The translations under genes were made by a program, and so were the position numbers. Of a stretch of DNA of 64,000 nt, positions 1 through 8,781 are shown one piece after another (the first letter of the stretch is position 1; every line of letters begins with the position of its first letter). The notes under the pieces were generated by a model. The model searched no databases and had not been told where the DNA came from. It saw nothing but the letters and a program-made list of their open reading frames with translations. This DNA is from Pacificispira sp040217575 (GTDB lineage: Bacteria; Pseudomonadota; Alphaproteobacteria; UBA8366; Aestuariispiraceae), in assembly GCA_040217575.1 (NCBI GenBank), contig JAVJPW010000002.1:496001-560000 (forward strand), given 5' to 3'.

Positions 1-1334
1 TGCTGGGATTGCTGGTGGGCTGGATTCTGGCCGGACGCGGTTGGGCGGCGCGCCTGACCGAACGCGTGTCCGCGGAAGAAAGACTGGAATCCGCGCTTGG
101 CGATGCGATGGAAACGGTGTCGTCGCAGCGTGCGGAAATCGCCCGGCTGGACGCCATCCTGGAAAGCGAACGCAAGGGCCATCAGGAAAAACTGCGCGAA
201 CTGGAAAGCGTGCGGGGCCAGATCGAAAAGGACCTGAAGGTCCTGATGTCCGAACTATTGGACAACTCCTCAAAATCCTTTGTCGAACGGGCGAACGAGG
301 TTCTGAAGGCCCAGCAGGAAAAGGGCGAGGTCGGGATGAAGACCATGGTTACGCCCATGCGTGAAGCGCTGGACCAGTTCCGAAAACAGGTGGCGGAAAT
401 GGAAACCCGCCGCAAACATGACGAAGGTCAGCTGATCCAGCAGATCCGTCACATCTCCGACAGCCATGCAAAGCTGTCCGACACGACGACCAGCCTTGTG
501 AACGCCCTGCGCAGCGCGCCCAAAACCCGCGGCCGCTGGGGGGAGGAACAGCTGCGCACCCTGTTGGAAATGGCGGGGATGAGCGAATATGTGGATTTCG
601 AAACGGAAACCCATGTCGCAACGGACGACGGCGCCCTTCGACCGGATGTGATCCTGAACATGCCGGGCGGGCGCCGGTTGATCGTCGATGCGAAAACATC
701 GCTTGCGGCCTATTTGGGGGCGATGGATGCGGATTCGGAAGACGAACGCGAAGCCCTTTTGGTCAGCCACGCCAAACAGATCCGCACCCATATGAACCAG
801 CTTGGCGGCAAGGAATACTGGAAGGCCCTGCCGAAGGACACGGTCGATTTTGTCGTCATGTTCGTGCCGGGGGAACCGATTTATGCGGCGGCCATGGCGC
901 GCGACCCGGACCTGTTTCAGGACGCCTGGGACAAGAAGGTGATCATCTGTTCGCCGACGACGCTTCTGGGGCTCGCGAAGGCAATTGCCTATGGCTGGCG
1001 TCAGGAAAAGGCTTCGAAGGAGGCACAGCAGGTCCATGAAGTCGCAGTCGAGCTGTACCGACGCATGGTGAAGCTGGGCGATGACGTGGCGGCGATGACG
1101 AAATCCCTCAATTCCCACGTCAACCGGCACAACAAGTTCGTCGCCAGCCTTGAAACCCGTGTGTTGCCGCAGGCGCGCAAGATGACCGACCTGTCAATCA
1201 GCGACGGGCGTGAGGAAATCGGCGAGTTGGAGCCGATCGAACAGGATGTCCGCGCCCCCCTGGAAGGGCGGGACCTTCTGTTCGATCTGTCTGAAGACGA
1301 GCCCGGCGGGGCTAAGACCGTTTCCCGCGGATAG
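1..1334 (+). CDS. rmuC: DNA recombination protein RmuC (5' end cut by window edge)
   Basis: The reading frame is open from the first bases of the window, so the true start lies to the left. The visible protein begins inside a hydrophobic segment (LLVGWILAG), which fits the N-terminal membrane anchor of RmuC. A long charged coiled-coil follows (about residues 20-140), then the conserved RmuC core with GRWGEEQLRTLLE, RRLIVDAKTSLAAYL and CSPTTLLGLAKAIAYGW. RmuC proteins are predicted to be nuclease-fold proteins that limit inversions at short inverted repeats; that role is family knowledge. The last 23 bases overlap the end of the convergent CoA-transferase gene. Confidence 0.93.
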   Translation, partial: LGLLVGWILAGRGWAARLTERVSAEERLESALGDAMETVSSQRAEIARLDAILESERKGHQEKLRELESVRGQIEKDLKVLMSELLDNSSKSFVERANEVLKAQQEKGEVGMKTMVTPMREALDQFRKQVAEMETRRKHDEGQLIQQIRHISDSHAKLSDTTTSLVNALRSAPKTRGRWGEEQLRTLLEMAGMSEYVDFETETHVATDDGALRPDVILNMPGGRRLIVDAKTSLAAYLGAMDADSEDEREALLVSHAKQIRTHMNQLGGKEYWKALPKDTVDFVVMFVPGEPIYAAAMARDPDLFQDAWDKKVIICSPTTLLGLAKAIAYGWRQEKASKEAQQVHEVAVELYRRMVKLGDDVAAMTKSLNSHVNRHNKFVASLETRVLPQARKMTDLSISDGREEIGELEPIEQDVRAPLEGRDLLFDLSEDEPGGAKTVSRG

Positions 1335-2547
1335 CCGCACTTTCCGTCAGGGCCGCCAGTTCCGCATCATCGCAGCCCAGTACCTCGCGCAGCACTTCGT
1401 CCGTGTGCTGGCCCATGGTCGGCGGGGCGCGCCGATACTGGACCGGCGTTTTCGAAAACTTCACCGGATTGGCGATCAGCGGGACCGTGCCGGATGCCGC
1501 CTGATGGTGGGGCACGTCGACCTGCATCCCGCGGGCCTGAATCTGCGGGTCTTCGAACACCTCATCGATATATTTGATCGGACCACAGGGCACGCCGCGT
1601 TCCGCCAGTCCGTCGATCCATTCATCGCGGGTCTTTTGCGCCGTATAGGGCGGCATCAGGTCGTAAAGCGCGACCCGGTTCAGAACGCGAAGGGAATTGG
1701 TCTGGAACCGCGGGTCGGTCGCCAGGTCGTCCGCGCCGGCGAAGGCGCACCACTTCTGGAACTGGGAATCGTTGCCGACGGCCAGAATGAAATACCCGTC
1801 CGATGCCTCGAAAACGGCATAGGGGACGATGTTTGGATGTTCGTTGCCCTGCGGGATCGGGCGCTTGCCGGACAGCAGATAATTGCATCCTTCGTTCGCC
1901 AGCCAGGCGACCTGCGTGTCCAGTAGCGCACAGTCGATATGCTGGCCTTCGCCCGTGCGGTCGCGGTGGCGCAGCGCCGCCAGTATCGACGTCGCGGCAT
2001 ACATGCCGCACATGATGTCGGCGATGCCGACGCCGCATTTCATCGGCGGTCCTTCCTTCGGTCCGGTCACCGACATGATTCCGCCCAACCCCTGGGCCAG
2101 GAAGTCATAGCCGGCCCGGTTCGAATAGGGGCCGGTCTGTCCGAAGCCGGTGACGGAACAATAGACCAGGCCCGGAAACTCATCCTTCAGGTCGTCATAG
2201 GACAGTCCGTATTTGGCCAGCCCTCCGACCTTGTAGTTTTCCAAAAGGATATCGGACTTTGCCAGCAGGCGCCGGATCAGCGCCTGGCCTTCCGGGCTGG
2301 ACAGGTCAATCGTGATCGACCGCTTGTTACGGTTGGACGACAAGTAATAGGCGCTTTCCTTCGTCGGTGTGCCGTCCTGCCCCGGGACGAACGGCGGTCC
2401 CCATCCGCGGGTGTCGTCGCCGGCATTCGGGCGCTCGACCTTGATCACGTCGGCCCCAAGATCGCCCAACAATTGCGAGGCGGTAGGGCCGGCAAGAATC
2501 CGGCTCAGGTCCAGAACCCGAACGCCTTCCAACGGCAATGCGGTCAT
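1312..2547 (-). CDS. CaiB/BaiF family CoA-transferase
   Basis: This 411-aa protein is a class III CoA-transferase, the family that moves CoA between carboxylic acids (formyl-CoA, carnitine and succinate transferases). It opens with the family N-terminus LEGVRVLDLSRILAGP followed by LLGDLGADVIKVERP. It carries DYLAQGLGGIMSVTG-like family sequence, and CALLDTQVAWLAN contains the aspartate that forms the acyl-anhydride intermediate in characterised members. Length is normal. The substrate cannot be read from the sequence. It stands alone on the minus strand, and its 3' end overlaps that of rmuC by 23 bp. Confidence 0.93.
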   Translation of the reverse strand: MTALPLEGVRVLDLSRILAGPTASQLLGDLGADVIKVERPNAGDDTRGWGPPFVPGQDGTPTKESAYYLSSNRNKRSITIDLSSPEGQALIRRLLAKSDILLENYKVGGLAKYGLSYDDLKDEFPGLVYCSVTGFGQTGPYSNRAGYDFLAQGLGGIMSVTGPKEGPPMKCGVGIADIMCGMYAATSILAALRHRDRTGEGQHIDCALLDTQVAWLANEGCNYLLSGKRPIPQGNEHPNIVPYAVFEASDGYFILAVGNDSQFQKWCAFAGADDLATDPRFQTNSLRVLNRVALYDLMPPYTAQKTRDEWIDGLAERGVPCGPIKYIDEVFEDPQIQARGMQVDVPHHQAASGTVPLIANPVKFSKTPVQYRRAPPTMGQHTDEVLREVLGCDDAELAALTESAAIRGKRS

Positions 2548-2586
2548 AGTCCGATATATCCCTGTCGATCTGTCTCTCCGAACGGC

Positions 2587-3780
2587 CTAACTGGTCGTAT
2601 CCGGTACGGCAAGGCTTGCCAAGAACCTGAAGAACGGTTCCAGCGCATCCGCCTTTCGGCGCATACGCCGTCCGTTGTTTGTCAATGTGCGCCACGCATT
2701 GTTGGCATGCCCGAACGCACCGATGCTGAGCCCCAGCGTTTCGAACAGACTGGGTGCCGACATAAGAAACCGTTGAAACGGTTCCGGCTTTCCCTGTTTT
2801 ATCAGGGCCGCATAGGCGCTTGAATGCTGGTCCAGGATTTCATTGGCATGCGCGTAATAACTGCGCATCGCCCCCATCGCGACCCGGCGCCTGGCGGCAA
2901 TGGATGCCGCGCGGCGGCTGTCGATGGTCTTTGCGTCTTTTGGTAACGATTCCTCGGATCGAAGCCAGCCCAGAAAATCCGCATATTCCGTCGCAAAGCT
3001 CATATAGATGAATTCGTAATAGGCGATGCCCTTCCATGCGAACAGAACGCGGTTCACATCCTTTTTGGGAATGCCCAGGCTCTTGAACAGCCGGCCCGTG
3101 CGATTGTTCGTCTCGCACCGCCATATGGCCTCTTCCAATGCCTCGATCGTGGCCTCCACACGGTCCATCTTCGCATCCGGGCCCAGTGCCAGCATCACCA
3201 GTTCCCTGGCCCGCCGTTCGATTATCTCGCGCACCGCGTTGGCGGTTTTGGGCGCCAGTTCGAAGTAGGCCGGGTCGACCGCGCGGTCCCGTTCGATTTC
3301 CCGCTTCTGGGCCAGCAGGAAGAAAGGGTCGAATGTCGGTGTCCGGCAAAGCGCTTCCAGAACGTTCCGGTCATGGAAACTTAAGTTTATGTCGGCCCGC
3401 CCGCCGAACCATTTCGACAGGCCATCCATAAGCTTGTCCGGCTCCGCATTGACGGATGCGCCGCCTTCGGTCGCATTGTCGGAATTGAAGACCAGCATCG
3501 CCCGCGTCGTGACATAGAGTTCATCTTCTTTGTCCCGCATCGCCTCCTTGAAAAAGACGGTGTGGGTCAGGTGCGGTGAATCGAAAAGCGGGCGAAACTG
3601 CCTTTCCGCACCGTCACCGGGATCGTCATCCGACCCCTTGCTGTCCCGTTCCAGCGCGATCGGGTCGTAGCACAGAAATTTCCCCGACCGTAAAAGGTAT
3701 GTCAGCGTGTCCCGATCCACCTGAACCCTTTCGAACTTCCCATCCCGAACCGGACTCCCCCGCGACGCGAACAGTTGCAC
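2587..3780 (-). CDS. Unrecognised 397-aa protein
   Basis: I do not recognise a family. The GTG start at 3780 is preceded by a strong purine run (AGGGGGG), and GTG gives the longest frame. The protein has no signal peptide or clear membrane segment. The N-terminal third is acidic and mixed (residues 1-130); the rest is mostly helical and rich in Arg, Lys and Ala, with ETNNRTGRLFKSLGIPKKDV and FAWKGIAYYEFIYMSFATEY near the middle. It ends in a basic stretch (NNGRRMRRKADALEPFFRFL). It is transcribed away from the HlyC-like gene across a 67-bp gap, so the two may share a control region. The long frame and normal codon use support a real gene. Confidence 0.75.
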   Translation of the reverse strand: MQLFASRGSPVRDGKFERVQVDRDTLTYLLRSGKFLCYDPIALERDSKGSDDDPGDGAERQFRPLFDSPHLTHTVFFKEAMRDKEDELYVTTRAMLVFNSDNATEGGASVNAEPDKLMDGLSKWFGGRADINLSFHDRNVLEALCRTPTFDPFFLLAQKREIERDRAVDPAYFELAPKTANAVREIIERRARELVMLALGPDAKMDRVEATIEALEEAIWRCETNNRTGRLFKSLGIPKKDVNRVLFAWKGIAYYEFIYMSFATEYADFLGWLRSEESLPKDAKTIDSRRAASIAARRRVAMGAMRSYYAHANEILDQHSSAYAALIKQGKPEPFQRFLMSAPSLFETLGLSIGAFGHANNAWRTLTNNGRRMRRKADALEPFFRFLASLAVPDTTS

Positions 3781-3847
3781 CGCCCCCCTAAACTATGCGA
3801 ACGTCGCGCCCTGACAACATCAATCAATTGACCGGGGGCAATCGACG

Positions 3848-4351
3848 ATGGCGAAGGGAAAAAGCGGCGACGCGGGTTCAGGCAACGCAGCGCCGGAAGC
3901 GGCAGAAAGCGCGGCCGGCGATGCGGCGGCAAAGCCGGCGCCGACCGTTGCTTCCGTGTTAGGGGAAATCTGCTGGCTGTTCTCCATGACGCCGTCTCAT
4001 CGGTTCTTCTTCATGTCCGATCTGGAATGGCTGGTCATGGCGCCGATTACCAAACAGCAGTTCCGGATTTATCGTGACGAAAACGGCCGGCCCGTCGGTC
4101 TTGTGCTGTGGGCCAAGCTGAATGAAGAGGCGGAGGAACGCCTGATGCAGGGCGCGGCGCGCATCCGTCCGCAGGATTGGGACAGCGGCGACCGGCATTG
4201 GATTATCGATGTGGTGGACCTGTCGGGCGGCCAGCGCGCCCAGGCGATGATCGACGACATGAAGACTGCGGTCTTCGGCGATACGCCGTTCAAGTTCCAC
4301 CGGACCGATGCACAGGGCAACCGGACTGTCGTCAGTTCCACCGACGGCTAG
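3848..4351 (+). CDS. HlyC-like toxin-activating lysine acyltransferase (orphan)
   Basis: This 167-aa protein matches the HlyC family, which moves a fatty acyl group from acyl-ACP to internal lysines of RTX protoxins. Aligning by eye with E. coli HlyC, SPLHR corresponds to TPSHR, placing the catalytic His at residue 51. DWTSGDRKWFID corresponds to DWDSGDRHWIID, placing the catalytic Asp at 121. The middle segment (DENGRPVGLVLWAKLNEEAE) also lines up. A 35-residue Ala/Gly-rich N-terminal extension is unusual. No RTX protein or type I secretion gene is nearby, so the substrate may be encoded elsewhere or be a different protein. The divergent neighbour is unrecognised. Confidence 0.82.
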   Translation: MAKGKSGDAGSGNAAPEAAESAAGDAAAKPAPTVASVLGEICWLFSMTPSHRFFFMSDLEWLVMAPITKQQFRIYRDENGRPVGLVLWAKLNEEAEERLMQGAARIRPQDWDSGDRHWIIDVVDLSGGQRAQAMIDDMKTAVFGDTPFKFHRTDAQGNRTVVSSTDG

Positions 4352-4409
4352 GATCCAGGGGTCACCCCGGTTCTGGGGACCGTTCCTCCAACATGCGATA
4401 GGCTGATCC

Positions 4410-5336
4410 ATGAAGATTGTCGTCTGTGAATTCATGGACGAAGGCGCGGTCGAAACACTGCGCGATGGCTTCGACGTGATCTACGACCCGACTCTGGTCG
4501 ACCAGCCGGACCGTATCCTTCAACTGGTGGCGGACGCCGACGGGCTGATCGTCCGGAACCGTACCCAGGTCCGTCAGGCGGTTCTGGACGCCGCACCGAA
4601 GCTTAAATGCGTCGGGCGGTTGGGCGTTGGTCTGGACAATATCGATGTCGCGGCGTGCAAGGCGCGGGACATTGCGGTCTATCCGGCGACCGGGGCCAAC
4701 GACCTGTCGGTTGCCGAATATGCGGTAACGATGGCGCTGGTCCTATTGCGCGGCGCCTATTTCGCTAATGCGGACATGATCGCGGGCGCCTGGCCGCGCG
4801 GGCAGCTTATGGGCCGGGAAATCTCCGGCAAGATTTTGGGCCTTATCGGATATGGGGCCATCGCACGGGAAACGGCGGTGCGCGCCCGCGCGCTGGGCAT
4901 GACAATCGTGGCACATGACCCGTATCTTCCTGCCGATGATCCGGCCTGGGGCGAAACGAAATCCGTGTCGCTGGCGGACCTTGCCGGTCAAAGCGACGTG
5001 GTCAGCATCCATGTGCCGCTGACGGATGGGACGCGCCATCTGGTCGGTGCGGACTTCCTGTCGTCGATGAAACCCGGCGCGGTCGTCATCAACGCGGCGC
5101 GTGGCGGCGTGGTGGATGAAGCCGCACTGGCAGACGCCTTGCGGACCGGGACGATCGCGGGCGCCGCACTGGATGTGTTCGAAACCGAACCGCTGACGGC
5201 GGACGCCGCGGCAAAGTTCCAGGGAATCGGAAACCTGATTCTGACCCCGCATGTCGCCGGCGTGACGCAGGAATCGAACGTCCGTGTCAGCTACATGATC
5301 GCGGATGCCGTGCGGGCGCACCTGAACGGAACGTAA
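4410..5336 (+). CDS. D-isomer-specific 2-hydroxyacid dehydrogenase
   Basis: This 308-aa protein is an NAD-dependent 2-hydroxyacid dehydrogenase of the SerA/glyoxylate reductase type. The substrate domain shows LIVRNRTQV and VGRLGVGLDNIDV. The Rossmann motif is GLIGYGAIA near residue 145. The catalytic set is visible: Arg in INAARGGVVDEAAL, Glu in VFETEPL and His in LTPHVAGVTQES. At 308 residues it lacks the ACT/regulatory domains of long SerA, so it is probably not the main phosphoglycerate dehydrogenase. The N-terminus resembles proteins annotated as (S)-sulfolactate dehydrogenase in alphaproteobacteria, but that substrate is only a guess. It stands alone after the HlyC-like gene. Confidence 0.9.
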   Translation: MKIVVCEFMDEGAVETLRDGFDVIYDPTLVDQPDRILQLVADADGLIVRNRTQVRQAVLDAAPKLKCVGRLGVGLDNIDVAACKARDIAVYPATGANDLSVAEYAVTMALVLLRGAYFANADMIAGAWPRGQLMGREISGKILGLIGYGAIARETAVRARALGMTIVAHDPYLPADDPAWGETKSVSLADLAGQSDVVSIHVPLTDGTRHLVGADFLSSMKPGAVVINAARGGVVDEAALADALRTGTIAGAALDVFETEPLTADAAAKFQGIGNLILTPHVAGVTQESNVRVSYMIADAVRAHLNGT

Positions 5337-5361
5337 AACCGGGACGAACCCCGATGGTCGG

Positions 5362-8300
5362 CTATTCTTCCCGTCCGATTGCCCGGCACAGCAGGATATA
5401 AAGCTTTCCGACATCGGACGTCAGGAACGTCGCGTGGATCAGGTGTTCCGGATCCGTGACTTCCGAATCGCCCAGCAACCGGTCGAACTGGTCGACATAT
5501 CGCATGACGTACTTGCGGGCGTCTGGGTCGTGGCGAATCTTGTCCGCGACTGTCTTCGCGATGGATGCCTGACGGGTGCGCAGCAGCGTTCTTGTGAAAA
5601 CGGTGCGGTCTCCTTTTACGTAACGGCGCCAATCCGCTTCCGGCACTTCGCCCTGCAACACGCGGGTCAGGTCGATGGAAATGGAGTTCAGTTCCTCGAC
5701 AATGTAACGCGCCGTCTTCAGGAACAGGTCGCGTCGCTGCTCGTCTTCCTGCTGCGCCAGTTGGGCCGCCTGCGTTTCCGCACGTTTCGACGCCTCCGTC
5801 AGACCGTCGATCTGTTCCTTGAAACGTTCGGCCGCCCTGCTGGATCGTACTTCGGATTCGTCGACGGACTTCATCATCTGCTGCGTGCGTTCCGACAACG
5901 CCTCGACCAGGTCCTTCAACTGCCCCTTCGTGGCGCCGGCCGCCCGCTCAAGGGACGAGACCTGATCGCTCAACGTGCGCCCGACAAGGTTCAGCTGCTG
6001 GTTCGCAAGATCGCCCGCGGCGGCGATGTCACCCGATTGCGTGCGCAGCATTTCGATCAGGGCGCGTACCTGTTCGGCGGTCTGTTCGGTGCGTTCCTCG
6101 ACGCCCGTCGCCTGCTGGGCGAACGCGTCCGAAATCAGCTGCAGCGACCGGGACGCGCTTTCTGCCGCGGCGCCAAGCGATTCCGCCTGACGTTTCAGGC
6201 TTTCGCGATTGTCGGATATCTGAAGCCCGGCCTGGACCGACGCGGTGGTCACCTTTTCGGCCTGTTCGTTGAATGCCTCCCCCATCTGGTCCAGCAGCTG
6301 CAGCGCCGTTTTGGTCGCTTCCTGCATCGTGCCGGCTTCCTGCCGGAACAGCCCACCTGTATCCGCCAGCCGTTCGGACACGGCGTCGGTGATTGCCTTC
6401 ATCTCCTCAACCCGCAGGCGCAGGACCTGGTCGACCTCGCCGCCCCGGGCGACCGCCTCGCGGCTGGCTTCCAGAAGGGTTTCCGTCTGCATCTCGGCGG
6501 TGTTTTCGATGGCGTTGCGCTGTTCGACCAGTTGCAACGCCAGCGCGCGCAGCGCTTCCGCATCCGCGGCAAGCCGTTCGCGAATGGCGATCGTATCGCC
6601 GGCCGCTTTTTCCGTGACCCGGTCCAGTTCCGCCGTTTCGTGCTGCAGCCCGTTGCGGATTTCCCGGATCTGGCCGGTGGCGCGGTCGGCGGCTTCGCGC
6701 AACGATGCGCTGTTTTGCGTCAGGACATCGGCCAGCTGACGGGCATGGTCTGCAGACCAGTCGGCTGCTTCGCGCAGAGACTGGCTCTGTTTTTTCAGCA
6801 TTTCCACCATGCCGCGGGTCTGGGCGATGGCGGGGTCGAACGTCTCATCCAGGCTTTCCAGACCGTCCGCCATGGCTTCCTTGATCGTCGTCAGACGTTG
6901 CGCCAGCAGTGCCTCTATTTCGCGCGCCTGGTTCGCCGTCGTCTCGGACGCGGCCGTCAGGTCGTGGGTCTGCTGTCGCAGGGCGGCGCGGATTGATTCC
7001 GCGCGCGCGGCGGCCAGATCGCTCGCCTTGGCGATTTCACCGGCCTGTTCGCGCAGCGCTTCGCCCATCGCCTTGACCTGTTCGCCTGCCTGTTCGGATG
7101 TTGCGGCCAGGCCCTTTCGCTGCCGTTCCGCGTTCTGCGCCGCCTCTTCGACATTGCTGTCCAGCGTTTCGGACAACAGCTTGAACTCTTCGATCTGGCG
7201 CGCAACCGAACTCTTCACCGCCTCGGCATGGGTGGTCAGCCCGTCCGCGGATTTTGCCAGGTCCTGTCCCTGCTGGGACAGCGCCAGGGTGATTTCCTCC
7301 ACCTGTTCGCCGCTGCGTTTCACGGCGGCGTCCAAGGCGTCGCGCCCCTTGTCGACGGCGGAACTCAGCCCCTCGTCGAACCTGCCCAGCGTCGCTTCGG
7401 CGGTATCCGCGATACCGTCCACCCTGTCGGTCGCCCGGTTCAGGCTGTCGGTCATGGCTTCGTCCAGCCGCGCCAGGGACAGTTGAACCGATTCCTCCAG
7501 CAGGCCCGACTGTTTGGTCAGGATATCGGACAGGCGGGTGATGCGCGATTCGCTCCGGTCCGAGAAACCGGTCAGCGCTTCAGTCTGCTGTTCGAACGCA
7601 TCTTTCAGTTTCTGGGAAATGCGGTCGGCTTCTTCGCGCAGGTTCCTGGCGATCGCGGCGGCGCTGTCCTTGGCCCCGTCGGATGCGTCGTTCAGGGCAC
7701 GCACACTGCCGTCCAGCGCGTCGCGCGCGGCCGCACTGCGGCGTTCGGCTTCGCCCGCCGATTTGTCCAGCCGGTCAGTATATTCTTCGAACATTGTGCC
7801 CATGGCGCGCACTTCGTCCGCCGCGCGTTCCGACGCGCTTACCGTGTCCGACGCCTGAATCCTAAGGGACGCTGTGACGGAATCCGTCGTTTCCAGCACC
7901 TGTTCGGCCGCCTTCATCAGGGTTTCCGACTGGGTTTCGACCGACGCCTCTATGTCGCGGCGGTGACGTTCCAGCCGGTCGGCAACCGCTTCGAGCCGGT
8001 CCGCCTGGGCGGTCAGCCCCTTTCGCATATCGCCGGCGCGGTCTTCCGCCCGGTTGGCCGCGGAATCAAGCGCGCCCGTCGTTTCCCGCAACGCGTCGGC
8101 CAGGTCAGACAGATTCGCGATCGCGACATCCCCGGCCTGGGTCATCTGATCCGCCTGCCGGCGCAGAAGGTCGGACACGCGCCGCACGCGGGCGTCGGAT
8201 TCTTCCGCCGGATAGGTCAGGAGTTCCAACTGGCGGCGCAAGGTATCGGTATGCAGGCGCACTTCTTCTGCGCGACGGAAATACAGGGCCAGAACCCAGA

Positions 8301-8607
8301 TCAGGATCAGCGGAAAAGCGACGCCGGTCGCAATCGCGCCGACTTCATGCGGCAACAGGACTTCCAGAAGCGCCATGCCGCCCAGGTCGCGGACATAGGT
8401 TCCGGCCGCGTACCCCCAGCCGATGCTGAGTGTGACGGCGGCGACACTGACCCATGCGGAACGCCGCCGGGCCCGCTGTGCCAGGCGCTGCACATCTTCC
8501 GGTACCGTTGCTTCCGCACTGCGGCCCGCACCGGGAAGCCGGGTTACCTTTGCCGAGGTGGCGTTTGCGTTTGCGGCTGCCCCGCCGCGGTCCTGATCGT
8601 CGCTCAT
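5362..8607 (-). CDS. TipN-like membrane-anchored coiled-coil protein
   Basis: I place the start at the ATG at 8607, giving 1081 aa; the frame stays open upstream but that part does not look coded. After a low-complexity N-terminus (1-45) there are two membrane segments (about 51-70 and 90-110). Some 860 residues of nearly uninterrupted coiled coil follow, rich in Ala, Glu, Arg and Gln, with recurring EQ, ALR and AE patterns. A compact globular C-terminus (about 985-1081) contains HATFLTSDVGKLYILLCRAI. This layout matches Caulobacter TipN, a new-pole marker for flagellum placement and division polarity. The link rests on architecture and the C-terminal block, so it is an inference. It is divergent from upp. 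Confidence 0.75.
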   Translation of the reverse strand: MSDDQDRGGAAANANATSAKVTRLPGAGRSAEATVPEDVQRLAQRARRRSAWVSVAAVTLSIGWGYAAGTYVRDLGGMALLEVLLPHEVGAIATGVAFPLILIWVLALYFRRAEEVRLHTDTLRRQLELLTYPAEESDARVRRVSDLLRRQADQMTQAGDVAIANLSDLADALRETTGALDSAANRAEDRAGDMRKGLTAQADRLEAVADRLERHRRDIEASVETQSETLMKAAEQVLETTDSVTASLRIQASDTVSASERAADEVRAMGTMFEEYTDRLDKSAGEAERRSAAARDALDGSVRALNDASDGAKDSAAAIARNLREEADRISQKLKDAFEQQTEALTGFSDRSESRITRLSDILTKQSGLLEESVQLSLARLDEAMTDSLNRATDRVDGIADTAEATLGRFDEGLSSAVDKGRDALDAAVKRSGEQVEEITLALSQQGQDLAKSADGLTTHAEAVKSSVARQIEEFKLLSETLDSNVEEAAQNAERQRKGLAATSEQAGEQVKAMGEALREQAGEIAKASDLAAARAESIRAALRQQTHDLTAASETTANQAREIEALLAQRLTTIKEAMADGLESLDETFDPAIAQTRGMVEMLKKQSQSLREAADWSADHARQLADVLTQNSASLREAADRATGQIREIRNGLQHETAELDRVTEKAAGDTIAIRERLAADAEALRALALQLVEQRNAIENTAEMQTETLLEASREAVARGGEVDQVLRLRVEEMKAITDAVSERLADTGGLFRQEAGTMQEATKTALQLLDQMGEAFNEQAEKVTTASVQAGLQISDNRESLKRQAESLGAAAESASRSLQLISDAFAQQATGVEERTEQTAEQVRALIEMLRTQSGDIAAAGDLANQQLNLVGRTLSDQVSSLERAAGATKGQLKDLVEALSERTQQMMKSVDESEVRSSRAAERFKEQIDGLTEASKRAETQAAQLAQQEDEQRRDLFLKTARYIVEELNSISIDLTRVLQGEVPEADWRRYVKGDRTVFTRTLLRTRQASIAKTVADKIRHDPDARKYVMRYVDQFDRLLGDSEVTDPEHLIHATFLTSDVGKLYILLCRAIGREE

Positions 8608-8781
8608 GACCTGCCCATCATCTCGCACCCACGTAAAGTCGCCAAGTTTCGCGCGATTCGGGGCCAAAAAGCACGTATTTCCTTTTCCCCGCCGCGCCGC
8701 ATTGCCGGGCGGTGCGCGACCCGTTATCGTCCGTTGCGAAAGGACGCGATGCGTCCAGGTCGTTCGGTCGAGACAAGGCAA

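Noticed and set aside
7228..8781. A long plus-strand frame running antisense through the TipN-like gene and into upp
   Set aside because: It mirrors the coiled-coil gene through GC-rich third codon positions. Only the part from 8749 or 8782 matches a real protein (UPRT).
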